A DNA stretch of 64,000 bases. Origin: a beta proteobacterium AAP51 (lineage in GTDB: Bacteria; Pseudomonadota; Gammaproteobacteria; Burkholderiales; Burkholderiaceae_C). Below are positions 25,631 through 35,183 of this stretch, piece after piece. Every line of letters starts with the position of its first letter. Position 1 is the first letter of the stretch. The stretch is taken from the NCBI GenBank assembly GCA_001295905.1, contig LJHT01000026.1:1-64000 (forward strand), written 5' to 3'. Made by a program: the position numbers and the translations under genes. Below the pieces are notes generated by a model, which saw only the letters and a list, made by a program, of their open reading frames with translations, was not told the DNA's origin and did not search any database.

Positions 25631-27124
25631 ATGAACACCGCCACCCCTGCCTACGAACAGCTGGCTTCCACCTTCACCCGCCTGCACCACCTGGAGCACC
25701 TGCAGTCCATCGCCGGCTGGGACCACGCCGCCAACATGCCGCCCAAGGGCAACGAGGCGCGCGCCGCGGCCCTGGCCGAGATGGCTGCGCTGATGCACCG
25801 CATGCGCACCGACCCCGCGCTGGGCAGCCACCTGCAGCGTGCCGAGCAAGAGCCGCTGAGCGAGCTGCAGCGCGCCAACCTGCGCGAGATGCAGCGCCAG
25901 TGGCAGGCCGCCACCGCGCTGCCGGAAGACCTGGTGCAGCGCCAGCAGATGGCCACCTCGCGCTGCGAGCACGCCTGGCGCACGCAACGCCCGGCCAACG
26001 ATTGGGCCGGCTTCGTCGAGAACTTCAAGCCGGTGCTGGCGCTGGCACGCCAGGAAGCGGCGCTGCTGTCCGAGAAGACCGGCCTGCGCAAGTACGACGC
26101 GATGATGGACCGCTTCGAGCCCGGCATGACCTGCGCCCAGGTCGACGCCGTCTTCGGCGAGGTGCGGCAGTGGCTGCCGGGCCTCATCCAGCAGGTGCTG
26201 GCCAAGCAGGCCCGGGAAGAGGTGCTGCAGCCCGTGGGGCCGTTCGCGCAAGACAAGCAGCGCGCGCTGTGCGAAGCGGTGGTTCGCCTCCTGGGCTTCG
26301 ATTTCGAGGCCGGCAGGCTGGACGTGAGCACCCACCCGTTCTGTGGCGGCGTGCCCGAAGACGTGCGCCTGACCACGCGCTTCCGCAACGACGAGTTCCT
26401 CACCAGCCTGATGGGCACCATCCACGAAACCGGCCATGGCCGCTACGAGCAGAACCTGCCGCGTGAATGGCTGGGCCAGCCCATGGCGCAGGCACGCAGC
26501 ATGGCGCTGCACGAAAGCCAGAGCCTCAGCTTCGAGATGCAGCTGGGCAGCCACCCCGGCTTCGTGGCGCGCCTGGCGCCGCTGGTGGTGCAGGCCTTCG
26601 GCGAGCAGCCGGCCTTCACGCCGCAGAACCTGCACCGGCTCATCACGCGCGTGAAGCCGGGCACCATCCGCGTGGATGCCGACGAGGTCACCTACCCGGC
26701 GCACATCATCCTGCGCTACGAGATCGAGCGTCCGCTGATCGAGGGCGAGATCGAGATCGAAGACGTGCCTGCGCTGTGGGACGCGAAGATGATGGACCTG
26801 CTGGGCGTGGACACGCGCGGCAACTACGCCGACGGCCCGATGCAGGACGTGCATTGGTCGGCCGCGCTCTTCGGCTACTTCCCGTGTTATTCGCTGGGAG
26901 CGATGTACGCGGCGCAATGGTTCGCCACCATGCGCCGCCAGATGCCCGACCTGGATGCCCGCATCGGCGCCGGCGACCTCGCCCCGGTGTTCGGCTGGCT
27001 GAACGAGAACATCTGGAGCCAGGCCAGCCGCTGGCCGACGAACGAGCTGGCGCAGCGGGCCAGTGGCGAAACGCTGAACGCGGCCCACTTCCGGGCCCAC
27101 CTGGAGGCGCGTTACCTGGGGTGA
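25631..27124 (+). CDS. Carboxypeptidase M32 (Taq carboxypeptidase family)
   Basis: A 497-aa cytoplasmic zinc carboxypeptidase. The zinc site HETGH lies at residues 265-269, followed by the M32-specific HESQSLSFE motif about 30 residues later. Other signatures are DVRLTTRF before the zinc site, and IRVDADEVTYPAHIILR and GALxxPxYSLG-like FGYFPCYSLGAMYAAQ after it. The length is standard for bacterial M32 enzymes. It stands alone between YqaA and an opposite-strand hypothetical gene and probably recycles peptides. Confidence 0.95.
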   Translation: MNTATPAYEQLASTFTRLHHLEHLQSIAGWDHAANMPPKGNEARAAALAEMAALMHRMRTDPALGSHLQRAEQEPLSELQRANLREMQRQWQAATALPEDLVQRQQMATSRCEHAWRTQRPANDWAGFVENFKPVLALARQEAALLSEKTGLRKYDAMMDRFEPGMTCAQVDAVFGEVRQWLPGLIQQVLAKQAREEVLQPVGPFAQDKQRALCEAVVRLLGFDFEAGRLDVSTHPFCGGVPEDVRLTTRFRNDEFLTSLMGTIHETGHGRYEQNLPREWLGQPMAQARSMALHESQSLSFEMQLGSHPGFVARLAPLVVQAFGEQPAFTPQNLHRLITRVKPGTIRVDADEVTYPAHIILRYEIERPLIEGEIEIEDVPALWDAKMMDLLGVDTRGNYADGPMQDVHWSAALFGYFPCYSLGAMYAAQWFATMRRQMPDLDARIGAGDLAPVFGWLNENIWSQASRWPTNELAQRASGETLNAAHFRAHLEARYLG

Positions 27125-27181
27125 TGCGCGCGGGGTGACGCACGCCGGGCGGCGCCGAACCCTTCGGAAGTTTCGGAAGGC

Positions 27182-27637
27182 TCAGGGTTTGGGCGCCTGC
27201 CCGTCCAGCGAGCGCCCGTCGTCGATCTCGGTGGGCGCATCGGCCCGGGCGATGGCCATGAAGTCGGTGTGGCTCATCTCCTCGATGACCACGGTGCGCT
27301 CGATGTCGAAGGGCACGTTGTCCAGCCCCGAGCGCTCGGTTTCCAGGCGGTCCATCACGCGGTGCAGCAGGTCCTGCAGCGGCTCGTCGTCATCGGGCAG
27401 GGGCAGGCTGCCCAGCTGCGAGGCGATGCGGCGCAGCCAGTGCGGCTGCACCTTGTCCAGCGCGGCCAGGCCTTCGGCCAGCAGGCCGCGCTCCAGGGCG
27501 GCCAGGTGCGGCAGCACCTCGCGCGAACCACGCACGCGGTCGAGCAGGCGGCCCAGCGAGGCGGCCATCAACCGCCCGCGCAGGCGGTCGGCCGGAGCTT
27601 CGGCGGCACGGGGAGGCGGGGGCGTGCTGTGGTTCAT
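27182..27637 (-). CDS. Hypothetical protein, DUF-like, helical
   Basis: A 151-aa soluble, mostly alpha-helical acidic protein with no recognised domain. The Pro-rich start (STPPPPRAAEAP) is followed by amphipathic helices and an acidic middle (LPLPDDDEPLQDLL), and the end is polar. No signal peptide or membrane helix is seen. Start ATG 27635-27637. Codon use matches the neighbours, so I believe it is a real gene. It is convergent with the M32 gene and lies about 170 bp upstream of nothing on its own strand except the patatin gene that ends at 27805, so it is probably monocistronic. Confidence 0.6.
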   Translation of the reverse strand: MNHSTPPPPRAAEAPADRLRGRLMAASLGRLLDRVRGSREVLPHLAALERGLLAEGLAALDKVQPHWLRRIASQLGSLPLPDDDEPLQDLLHRVMDRLETERSGLDNVPFDIERTVVIEEMSHTDFMAIARADAPTEIDDGRSLDGQAPKP

Positions 27638-27804
27638 GGCGGCGGGGCTTGGACGGCAGCAAGGGACCCCTTGAACAAGGGGGGCGCGGTGCCGTATGGT
27701 GCCGCAAGCCGGGCCGCCGCGTCACACCTCGCCGCAGGGCTGGGCGTGAAACTTTCTCATGGGAGCGACGAAACCGGCGGCGATGGAACCGGCCGCGATG
27801 GCGC

Positions 27805-29031
27805 CTAACGCGCCGCCAAGGCCCTTTCCAGGTCGTTCAGCACTTCGTCCAGGCGCTTCAGGGCGAGGCCGGCGCGGGAGGCCGGCGGCGGCATTTGCCG
27901 CGGGCGGCGTTGCAGCAGGTGGCGCTGCGGGTCGTCGAGCACGGCTTCGTCCAGCGCCAGGCCGTGGCGGGCCAGCTGGCGGCGCAGCACGCTGCGGCGC
28001 GAGCGCAGGTCGGCCCGCGTGTGCTGGTAGGCGTGTTCGGCCAGCCAGCGCCGCTGGGCGTAGCCGAAGGTGTGGGCCAGGAACATCTCGGGGTCGCGGT
28101 GGTCGGGCTCGAAGAGCAGGATCTCCGTGCCCGGGTGGCTGGCCTCGTAGCCCTTCAAGCCCAGTTCCAGCCGTGAATGGATGAGCGAGCGGAAGGTCTG
28201 GCTCAGCACCACCGGCAGGCCACCATCCACCAGGCGCGGAATGCGCGAACGTGCGCCCAGCACGCGGTGCGGCAGTTCGCCCCCGGCGCCGGCATTGAAG
28301 GGCACCAGCGGGTTCAGGCACAGCACCACGTCGAGCCCCAGGTCGAGCAACACGCGGGCGTGCAGCGTCTTCTTCAGCGCGCCGTCGACATACCAGCGGT
28401 TATCGATGGGCTCGGGCGGGAACAGGCCCGGCAGCGCGGCGCTGGCCGCCACGGCCTGCGAGATGGGCACGTGGTCCCAGCCGGGCAGGCCGAAGGGGGC
28501 GGCGACGCCGCTGTCCAGGTCGGTGGCAACCAGCACCAGGCGGCGCTGCAGCTGCCGGAAGTCGTTGCTGCGGCCGGGGGCCGAGAACACCTGGGTCAGC
28601 TGCCGTTGCAGCGCGGCGCTGCTGAACAGGCCCGTGGGCAAGGCGCCGCCCAGGCCTTCGGCAGCGGCCAGCAGGGTGCGGCGCTGCACGGCCACGCCGT
28701 AGCCGGCCTGCAGCAGCAGGCGCGGCAGGGCCGCCAGGCGCTGCGCGTATTCGGCGAAGGCGGGGCGGAAGAACAGGTCGGGGCGGATGAGGTCGCTGCG
28801 CGGGCCCCGGTTCTCGACGAACGAGGTGCACAGCTGGCGCGGGCTCATGCCGTTGGCCAGGCCGGCGGCGATGAAGCTGCCGGCCGACACGCCCACGTAG
28901 CCATCGAGCGCCGTGAAGTCGACCTGCGGCAGCGCCTCGGCCAGCGCGCACAGCGCGCCGATCTCGTAGATGGCGCCCAGCGGCCCGCCGCCGGCCAGGG
29001 CCAGCCCGATGCGCGGATGCGGCGCGGTCAC
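27805..29031 (-). CDS. Patatin-like phospholipase family protein
   Basis: A 408-aa lipolytic acyl hydrolase. The oxyanion loop is GGGPLG at residues 14-19, the nucleophile elbow is GVSAG with Ser49, and the catalytic Asp is in YVDGAL at about residue 216, so the Ser-Asp dyad is complete. No signal peptide is seen, so it is cytoplasmic. The C-terminal ~150 residues are Arg/Leu-rich and helical. It starts 19 bp after the phasin gene ends and is probably cotranscribed with it. That context makes action on lipid or on the surface of PHA granules plausible, but this is inference; phospholipid is the default substrate. Confidence 0.85.
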   Translation of the reverse strand: MTAPHPRIGLALAGGGPLGAIYEIGALCALAEALPQVDFTALDGYVGVSAGSFIAAGLANGMSPRQLCTSFVENRGPRSDLIRPDLFFRPAFAEYAQRLAALPRLLLQAGYGVAVQRRTLLAAAEGLGGALPTGLFSSAALQRQLTQVFSAPGRSNDFRQLQRRLVLVATDLDSGVAAPFGLPGWDHVPISQAVAASAALPGLFPPEPIDNRWYVDGALKKTLHARVLLDLGLDVVLCLNPLVPFNAGAGGELPHRVLGARSRIPRLVDGGLPVVLSQTFRSLIHSRLELGLKGYEASHPGTEILLFEPDHRDPEMFLAHTFGYAQRRWLAEHAYQHTRADLRSRRSVLRRQLARHGLALDEAVLDDPQRHLLQRRPRQMPPPASRAGLALKRLDEVLNDLERALAAR

Positions 29032-29050
29032 GGGGCGGCGCTAGGGCGGG

Positions 29051-29620
29051 TCAGAACGCGGCGGTCTTGGCGGCCGTTTTGGCGGCCGTCTTGCGGGCGC
29101 GCTTGGCGGGGGCAGGTGCCGCCACGGGCTTCACGGCCTTCGCAGCGCGCGCGCCCTTGACCGCCGCAGCGGGCTTGGCAGTCGCCTTGGGCGCGCCGGT
29201 CTTGCTGAGCTTGGCCACCGCAGCGGCCAGGGCGTCCACGCGCTTGACCAGGGCGTCCACGTCCTTGGCGGTGGGCACGCCCAGCTTGTTCAGCGCCTTG
29301 GCGGTGCGCGCCTCGAAGATGGTTTCCAGCTTGTCCCAGTTCTGGCCGGCCTTGCTGGTGACGGTGTCGGCCATCGCGCTCATCTTGCCGGTCACTTCGT
29401 TGATCTTGTCTTCGGCCAGGCCCTGCGTCTTCTTCTGCAGGTTCATGCCTTCCTTCACCAGCGCCTCGAACACCTTGGTGCCCTCTTCCTGCGCCTTGCT
29501 GAAGGCGCCCATGCCGGCCAGCCAGATCTGCTGGGCAGAGTCCTTCACGGCACCGGCCAGCTGGTTGTGCTTGGCGGCTTCGGGGGTGCTGGTGGCAGCG
29601 GACTTCATCTTCTTGACCAT
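29051..29620 (-). CDS. Phasin family, polyhydroxyalkanoate granule-associated protein
   Basis: A 189-aa protein that coats PHA granules. Residues about 15-125 form the amphipathic helical phasin domain (QIWLAGMGAFSKAQEEGTKVFEALV is the family hallmark region, here about 31-55). The C-terminal third is an Ala/Lys/Pro-rich basic tail with repeated AAKTAAK units, like the DNA-binding tails of PhaF/PhaI-type phasins. It therefore may tether granules to the nucleoid. A ribosome-binding site AGGAG precedes ATG 29618-29620. The downstream gene is a patatin and a fatty-acyl-reductase-like gene is divergent. Confidence 0.88.
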   Translation of the reverse strand: MVKKMKSAATSTPEAAKHNQLAGAVKDSAQQIWLAGMGAFSKAQEEGTKVFEALVKEGMNLQKKTQGLAEDKINEVTGKMSAMADTVTSKAGQNWDKLETIFEARTAKALNKLGVPTAKDVDALVKRVDALAAAVAKLSKTGAPKATAKPAAAVKGARAAKAVKPVAAPAPAKRARKTAAKTAAKTAAF

Positions 29621-29658
29621 GGGGGCTCCTTTGTGGTGGGGCTGGTTGCCGTGGAGGA

Positions 29659-29687
29659 AATATAGGGTTCCCCCCTGGGGCGTGCAG
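29659..29687 (-). promoter_or_regulatory. Candidate promoter of the phasin gene
   Basis: On the minus strand CTGCAC (29682-29687) and TATATT (29659-29664) are 17 bp apart, a plausible sigma70 pair. It ends about 38 bp upstream of the phasin start codon. This is a pattern match only. Confidence 0.4.
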
Positions 29688-29763
29688 CCTAAAGTTCTAG
29701 TGAGACGGCTCTATGCTGTGCGCCCATCGCCCGCCCGGCACCACACAAAGACAGGAGATCCGC

Positions 29764-31767
29764 ATGCAGTATTTCGTCACCGGCGCCACCGGCTTCATTG
29801 GCAAGCGTCTCGTGAAGGCGCTGCTGGCGCGCAAGGGCACGAAGGTGCATTTCCTGGTGCGCCCGGGCAGCGAAGGCAAGCTCGCGGCGCTGTACGAGTT
29901 CTGGGGGCTCAACGGCGCGGCCAAGGCGCGCGCCCTGCCCGTCACTGGCGACCTTACGGCCAAGAAGCTGGGCGTGGCGGCCGATGCGCTGAAGGCGCTG
30001 AAGGGCCAGATCTCCGCCGTGTACCACCTGGCGGCGGTGTACGACCTCAGCGCCGACGCCGAAAGCCAGGTGCAGGTGAACATCGAAGGCACGCGCAACA
30101 TGGTCGAGTTCGCCAAGGCGGTGGACGCGGGCCATGTGCACCACGTCAGCAGCATCGCGGCGGCGGGGCTCTATGAAGGCGTGTTCCGCGAAGACATGTT
30201 CGACGAAGCCGAGGGCCTCGATCACCCCTACTTCATGACCAAGCACGAGAGCGAGAAGATCGTGCGCAAGGAATGCAAGGTGCCGTGGACGGTGTACCGC
30301 CCGGCCCTGGTGGTGGGCGACAGCAAGACCGGCGAGATGGACAAGATCGACGGGCCCTACTACTTCTTCAAGCTCATCCAGCGCATGCGGCAGATCTTGC
30401 CGCCGTGGATGCCCAGCGTGGGCATCGAGGGCGGGCGCATCAACATCGTGCCGGTGGATTTCGTGGTCGCCTGCATCGACCACATCAGCCACGACCGCCA
30501 CGAGCACCGCCATGCCGGCAAGTGCTTCCACCTCGTCGACCCCAAGGGCTACCGCGTGGGCGATGTGCTCGACATCTTCAGCAAGGCCGCGCACGCGCCG
30601 AAGATGAACCTGTTCGTGAACGCCGCGCTGCTGGGCTTCGTGCCCAAGAGCGTGAAGAAGGGCATGATGGCCCTGGCCCCGGTGCGCCGCATCCGCAACG
30701 CGGTGATGAAGGACCTGGGCCTGCCCGACGACATGTTCACCTTCATCAACTTCCCCACGCGCTACGACCGGCGCGAGCTGGACGCGGTGCTGAAGGGCAG
30801 CGGCGTCGAGTGCCCCGACCTGCGCGACTACGCCTGGGTGCTGTGGGACTACTGGGAACGCCACCTCGACCCCGACCTCTTCATCGACCGCAGCCTCAAG
30901 GGCACGGTGGCCGGCAAGGTGGTGCTGGTCACGGGCGGCAGCAGCGGCATCGGCCTGGCGGCGGCGCACAAGTTCGCCGAGGCCGGTGCCATCACCGTGA
31001 TCTGCGGGCGCGATCAGGACAAGCTGGACGAGGCGTGTGCCGAAGCCAAGGCCAAGGGCTACAGCTTCGTGGCCTATTCGGCCGACATCGCAGACATGGC
31101 CGACTGCGACCGCTTCGTGCAGCAGCTGATCGCCGACCACGGCGGGGTGGACTTCCTCATCAACAACGCCGGCCGCAGCATCCGCCGCGCCATCGAGAGC
31201 AGCTACGACCGCTTCCACGACTTCGAACGCACGATGCAGCTGAACTACTTCGGCTGCCTGCGCGTGACCATGGGCCTGCTGCCGGGCATGGTGGCCAAGA
31301 AGAAGGGCCACGTCGTCAACATCAGCAGCATTGGCGTGCTGACCAACGCGCCGCGCTTCTCGGCCTACGTGGCCAGCAAGGCGGCGCTGGATGCCTGGAC
31401 CCGCTGCGCCAGCAGCGAGTTCGCCGACCAGGGCGTGACCTTCACCACCATCAACATGCCGCTGGTGCGCACACCGATGATCGCGCCGACGCAGATCTAC
31501 AAGAACGTGCCCACGCTCAGCCCCGAAGAGGCGGCCGACATGATCGCGCAGGCCTGCATCGCCAAGCCGGTGCGCATTGCCACGCGCCTGGGCATCTTCG
31601 GCGAGGTGCTGCACGCGCTGGTGCCGCGCGTGGCGCAGATCACCATGAACACCACCTTCCGCATGTTCCCGGACTCCTCGGCCGCCAAGGGTGACAAGAG
31701 CGCCAAGCCCCAGCTCAGCGCCGAAGCAGTGGCGGTGCAGGCACTGATGCGGGGCATCCACTTCTAA
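29764..31767 (+). CDS. Two-domain SDR family oxidoreductase (fatty acyl-CoA reductase-like)
   Basis: A 667-aa fusion of two NAD(P)-binding Rossmann domains. The N-terminal half is an extended SDR with TGATGFIG at residues about 7-14 and YxxxK at Tyr156/Lys160. The C-terminal half is a classical SDR with TGGSSGIG at about 390-397, the NINNAGRS region and YVASK at Tyr535/Lys539. Size and layout match the ~660-aa bacterial fatty acyl-CoA reductase of Marinobacter, which reduces acyl-CoA to alcohol in two steps. Similar proteins in Burkholderiales are usually annotated only as SDR. ATG 29764 is preceded by AGGAG. It is divergent from the phasin-patatin pair, suggesting a lipid-storage role. Confidence 0.85.
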   Translation: MQYFVTGATGFIGKRLVKALLARKGTKVHFLVRPGSEGKLAALYEFWGLNGAAKARALPVTGDLTAKKLGVAADALKALKGQISAVYHLAAVYDLSADAESQVQVNIEGTRNMVEFAKAVDAGHVHHVSSIAAAGLYEGVFREDMFDEAEGLDHPYFMTKHESEKIVRKECKVPWTVYRPALVVGDSKTGEMDKIDGPYYFFKLIQRMRQILPPWMPSVGIEGGRINIVPVDFVVACIDHISHDRHEHRHAGKCFHLVDPKGYRVGDVLDIFSKAAHAPKMNLFVNAALLGFVPKSVKKGMMALAPVRRIRNAVMKDLGLPDDMFTFINFPTRYDRRELDAVLKGSGVECPDLRDYAWVLWDYWERHLDPDLFIDRSLKGTVAGKVVLVTGGSSGIGLAAAHKFAEAGAITVICGRDQDKLDEACAEAKAKGYSFVAYSADIADMADCDRFVQQLIADHGGVDFLINNAGRSIRRAIESSYDRFHDFERTMQLNYFGCLRVTMGLLPGMVAKKKGHVVNISSIGVLTNAPRFSAYVASKAALDAWTRCASSEFADQGVTFTTINMPLVRTPMIAPTQIYKNVPTLSPEEAADMIAQACIAKPVRIATRLGIFGEVLHALVPRVAQITMNTTFRMFPDSSAAKGDKSAKPQLSAEAVAVQALMRGIHF

Positions 31768-31866
31768 AACGGCCAGCCGGTCGCGCCAGGCGGCCATTCG
31801 TCGCACCGCCTGTGCGGCTGGCGGGCGGCCGTGCAGAATGCTCCTGCTGTTCAAGGAGGCATAACC

Positions 31867-32655
31867 ATGGCTACCCGCACCCCCCAGGCCGGCGTCAACC
31901 GGCGCGCCCTCATCACCCTGCCGCTGCTGGCCCTGGCCGGCCTGCCGCTGGCCGCCAGCGCGAAGAACATCCGCAAGCTGGGCGTGTTCTCGCTGCTGGG
32001 CGACGGCCTGCAGCTCGTGTTTGCCGCACCCGTCACCGACACCCGGCTCGACCGCAATATGCGCGAGTCGCTGCCCACGAAGGAAATCGGCTTCGACCAG
32101 GCGGCCCTGCGTGCCATCACCCGGGTGATGAATGCGCGGCAGCCCCAGGCCCAGCTGCAGATGTTCCGCGCCACCACGCCCATACCGCTGGCCGACCAGC
32201 GCGCCGTGGCCGATGGCGCCGCCCGCGCCGAACTGCCGGCCTGGGTGATCGAGGCCATCAACCGCAACAACCTCACCCACATCCTCCTGCTCACGCGCAA
32301 CCGCGGCGACGCGCGCTTCCCGGTGGACGAAGGTTTCAGCGTGGGCCGCGGCACGGTGGAAGGCATCGGCTATTACCTCGACAACACCACCGACGTCAGG
32401 AATGCCGCGACCGGCATGACGTCCACCGGCTTCCTGGGCGCCTACATGATGGTGCGCGTGCAGCTGATGGACGTGAGCAGCGGCGACCTGGTGGGCAGCG
32501 AAACCATCCGCGTGGGCCAGATGTTCGCCGGCCGCAAGGACACCGAAGCCGCCAACATCTGGAACGCGCTCGACCCCCAGGAAAAGGTGGACGTGCTGCG
32601 CCAGATGGTGGAAAGCAACGTCGAGCGCGTGCTGCCCGGCGTGCTGGGCAGCTGA
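31867..32655 (+). CDS. Hypothetical exported protein
   Basis: A 262-aa protein with a cleavable signal peptide (RRALITLPLLALAGLPLAASA), whose Arg-Arg pair and hydrophobic core could be read by Sec or weakly by Tat. The mature part begins KNIRKLGVFSLLGDGLQLVF and is a mixed alpha/beta domain with no cysteine and no catalytic motif I recognise. A strong AGGAGG ribosome-binding site precedes ATG 31867. It lies 99 bp downstream of the SDR gene and may be cotranscribed. It resembles uncharacterised periplasmic proteins of Burkholderiales; function unknown. Confidence 0.75.
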   Translation: MATRTPQAGVNRRALITLPLLALAGLPLAASAKNIRKLGVFSLLGDGLQLVFAAPVTDTRLDRNMRESLPTKEIGFDQAALRAITRVMNARQPQAQLQMFRATTPIPLADQRAVADGAARAELPAWVIEAINRNNLTHILLLTRNRGDARFPVDEGFSVGRGTVEGIGYYLDNTTDVRNAATGMTSTGFLGAYMMVRVQLMDVSSGDLVGSETIRVGQMFAGRKDTEAANIWNALDPQEKVDVLRQMVESNVERVLPGVLGS

Positions 32656-32680
32656 ACGGGGCGGGGCGAGGGGCGGCGGC

Positions 32681-33754
32681 TCAGCCCGCCGCCACCTGCA
32701 ACACCAGCTTGCCGAGGTTCGCCCCCGTGAACAGCTTGGGCAGCGCGCCCGGGAAGGCGGCCACGCCGCCTTCCACCACGTCTTCCTTGCTCTTCATGCG
32801 GCCGGCCTTCAGATGCCCGGCCATCTCGGCCACGGCCAGGTGGTAGCGCTCGGCATAGTCGAAGACGACGATGCCTTCCATGCGCGCACGGTTCACCAGC
32901 AGGCTGAGGTAGTTCTTCGGGCCCTGCACAGCCGTGGTGTTGTTGTACTGGCTGATGGCGCCGCAGATGATGATGCGGGCCTTGCGGTTGATGCGCGTGA
33001 GCACGGTGTCGAGGATCTCGCCGCCGACGTTGTCGAAGTAGACATCCACCCCGGCCGGGCAGTGCTGCTTCAGGCCTTCACGCACGGCGTCCCACTTGGC
33101 CGCACCGGCGGGGGCGGGGGCCTTGTAGTCGATGCAGGCGTCGAAGCCCAGTTCCTTCACCACCCACTCGCACTTCTCGGGGCCGCCGGCGATGCCCACC
33201 ACGCGGCAGCCCTTGATCTTGGCCAGCTGGCCCACGGTCTGGCCCACCGCGCCCGCGGCGCCTGACACCACCACCGTTTCGCCGGCCTGGGGCTGGCCCA
33301 CGTCCATCAGGCCGAAGTAGCCGGTCATGCCGGGCATGCCCAGCACGTTGAGCCACTGCGTCAGCGTGCCTGCGCGCAGGTCGATCTTCGCCAGGCCGCT
33401 GCGCTTGATCTGGTCGGCCGCCACGGCCCAGTACTCCTGCACGCCGGGGCCGCCGGTGACATGGGCGCCGACGGGGAAGGCCTCGTTCCTGGAAGCCACC
33501 ACCACGCCCACGCCGCCCGCGCGCATGACCTCGCCCAGGCCCACGGGCGGGATGTAGCTCTTGCCTTCGTTCATCCAGCCGCGCATGGCGGGGTCGAGGC
33601 TCAAGGCCAGCACCTTCACCACCACGCCGCCTTCACCGACTTCGGGCACCGCTTCTTCGGTGAACTGCCAGCATTCGGGCCCGGGCAGGCCTACAGGCCG
33701 TGCGGCCAGGCGCACCTGGTGGTTGACGAGGGTGGCAAGGGAGGGTGCGCTCAT
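32681..33754 (-). CDS. NADP-dependent zinc-independent medium-chain oxidoreductase (CurA/LTB4DH type, COG2130)
   Basis: A 357-aa medium-chain dehydrogenase/reductase that reduces alpha,beta-unsaturated ketones or aldehydes with NADPH. The N-terminal GroES-like domain has LSLDPAMRGWM, the family signature. The nucleotide-binding domain has VSGAAGAVGQTVGQLAK and GIAGGPEKCEW, where Lys is typical of NADPH preference. YFDNVGGEILD and ISQYNN close the active site. No zinc-ligand cysteines are present. It probably detoxifies reactive enones like E. coli CurA. It is convergent with the exported protein gene and monocistronic as far as can be seen. Confidence 0.92.
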   Translation of the reverse strand: MSAPSLATLVNHQVRLAARPVGLPGPECWQFTEEAVPEVGEGGVVVKVLALSLDPAMRGWMNEGKSYIPPVGLGEVMRAGGVGVVVASRNEAFPVGAHVTGGPGVQEYWAVAADQIKRSGLAKIDLRAGTLTQWLNVLGMPGMTGYFGLMDVGQPQAGETVVVSGAAGAVGQTVGQLAKIKGCRVVGIAGGPEKCEWVVKELGFDACIDYKAPAPAGAAKWDAVREGLKQHCPAGVDVYFDNVGGEILDTVLTRINRKARIIICGAISQYNNTTAVQGPKNYLSLLVNRARMEGIVVFDYAERYHLAVAEMAGHLKAGRMKSKEDVVEGGVAAFPGALPKLFTGANLGKLVLQVAAG

Positions 33755-33840
33755 GGCGGTCTTTCAAAGGCCTGAAAGCCAGGGATGCTAGCCCTGCGCC
33801 CTGCAGCCCCGCGTCACGGGGGTGACGCGCAGGGACGCGC

Positions 33841-34125
33841 TCACGGCGCCTTGTTCAGCGCCGTCACGGTGTACTGGCCGTTCAGCTTCTCGGCGGTGAA
33901 GCGCACGCGGTCGCCCACGGCCACGGTTTCCAGCAGACGCGGCTCGCGCACGCGAAAGCTCATGGTCATGGGCGGCATGTCCAGTTCCTTGAGCTCGCCG
34001 TGCTTGAGCGTGACACGGCCGTTGGCCTTGTCGAGCTTGGTCACTTCACCCACGGCGGTGGCGGCCTGGGCCCAGGCTGCCACGCTCAGCACCGTGGCGG
34101 CCAAACCTGCAAGCAGGCGTTTCAT
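33841..34125 (-). CDS. Periplasmic copper-binding protein (CusF-like)
   Basis: A 94-aa small metallochaperone-like protein with a signal peptide ([20 protein letters not shown]) and an OB-fold CusF domain. The copper-ligand pattern MPPMTMSF, with Met residues spaced as in CusF, follows a His in [10 protein letters not shown]. The Trp that stacks on copper in E. coli CusF is not obvious, so affinity may differ. I use ATG 34123-34125; the frame continues upstream with Arg-rich sequence. No CusCBA efflux genes are nearby, so it is an orphan. It is divergent from argB. Confidence 0.85.
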   Translation of the reverse strand: MKRLLAGLAATVLSVAAWAQAATAVGEVTKLDKANGRVTLKHGELKELDMPPMTMSFRVREPRLLETVAVGDRVRFTAEKLNGQYTVTALNKAP

Positions 34126-34255
34126 GCGGTCTCCTCGGGGGCGGCCACCCAGACGGCGGCCTGATCTTGGAGTGTGCCGCAGGCGCAAGGTTCCCGGCGC
34201 GGCTTCCTACAATGGCGCGAAGCCGGCCCGCACGCGCCGGCGCGAAAGCCCCGCG

Positions 34256-35158
34256 ATGAGCAGCAACGACCCCGACCTGTCCCACATCACCCCGCGCGAC
34301 CAGGCTGAGATCCTCGCCCAGGCCCTGCCCTACATCCGCAGGTTCCACGGCAAGACGCTGGTCATCAAGTACGGCGGCAACGCCATGACCGACCCCGCGC
34401 TGCAGCAAGACTTCGCCGAAGACGTGGTGCTGCTGAAGCTGGTGGGCATGAACCCCATCGTCGTGCACGGTGGCGGGCCGCAGATCGACGAAGCCCTGGC
34501 CAAGGTGGGCAAGAAGGGCACCTTCATCCAGGGCATGCGCGTCACCGATGCCGAGACCATGGAAGTGGTGGAATGGGTGCTGGGCGGCCAGGTGCAGCAG
34601 GACATCGTGGGCCTGATCAACAGCGCCGGCGGCAAGGCCGTGGGCCTGACGGGCTGGGACGGCGGCCTCATCCGTGCCCGCAAGATGACCATGGCCGACA
34701 AGGACGACCCCAGCGTGCAGCACGACATCGGCCAGGTGGGCGAGATCACCGCCATCGACCCCAGCGTGGTGAAGGCGCTGCAGGACGACCAGTTCATCCC
34801 CGTCATCAGCCCCATCGGTTTCGGCGAAGGCAACGAAAGCTTCAACATCAATGCCGACCTCGTGGCCGCCAAGCTGGCCACGGTGCTGAACGCCGAGAAG
34901 CTGGTGATGCTGACCAACATCAAGGGCGTGCTGAACAAGGCTGGCGAGCTGATCACGGACCTGACGGCGCGGCAGATCGACGAACTGGTGGCCGACGGCA
35001 CCATCAGCGGCGGCATGCTGCCGAAGATTGCCGGCGCCATCGACGCGGCCAAGAGCGGCGTGAATGCCGTGCACATCGTCGACGGGCGCGTGCCGCACGC
35101 CATGCTGCTGGAGATCCTGACCGACCAGGCCTACGGCACGATGATCCGTTCCCATTGA
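34256..35158 (+). CDS. argB: Acetylglutamate kinase
   Basis: A 300-aa enzyme that phosphorylates N-acetylglutamate, the second step of arginine synthesis. Motifs are VIKYGGNAM (ATP loop), VVHGGGPQI (substrate), and [10 protein letters not shown] and TNIKGVL near the nucleotide site. The N-terminal helix before the kinase fold is present, as in the arginine-sensitive hexameric enzymes. Start ATG 34256. A 25-bp gap leads to a conserved hypothetical gene and then a nucleotidase, which is a usual order near argB in Burkholderiales. Confidence 0.97.
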   Translation: MSSNDPDLSHITPRDQAEILAQALPYIRRFHGKTLVIKYGGNAMTDPALQQDFAEDVVLLKLVGMNPIVVHGGGPQIDEALAKVGKKGTFIQGMRVTDAETMEVVEWVLGGQVQQDIVGLINSAGGKAVGLTGWDGGLIRARKMTMADKDDPSVQHDIGQVGEITAIDPSVVKALQDDQFIPVISPIGFGEGNESFNINADLVAAKLATVLNAEKLVMLTNIKGVLNKAGELITDLTARQIDELVADGTISGGMLPKIAGAIDAAKSGVNAVHIVDGRVPHAMLLEILTDQAYGTMIRSH

Positions 35159-35183
35159 CAGCCTCAGCACGGGTGTTGGCACG

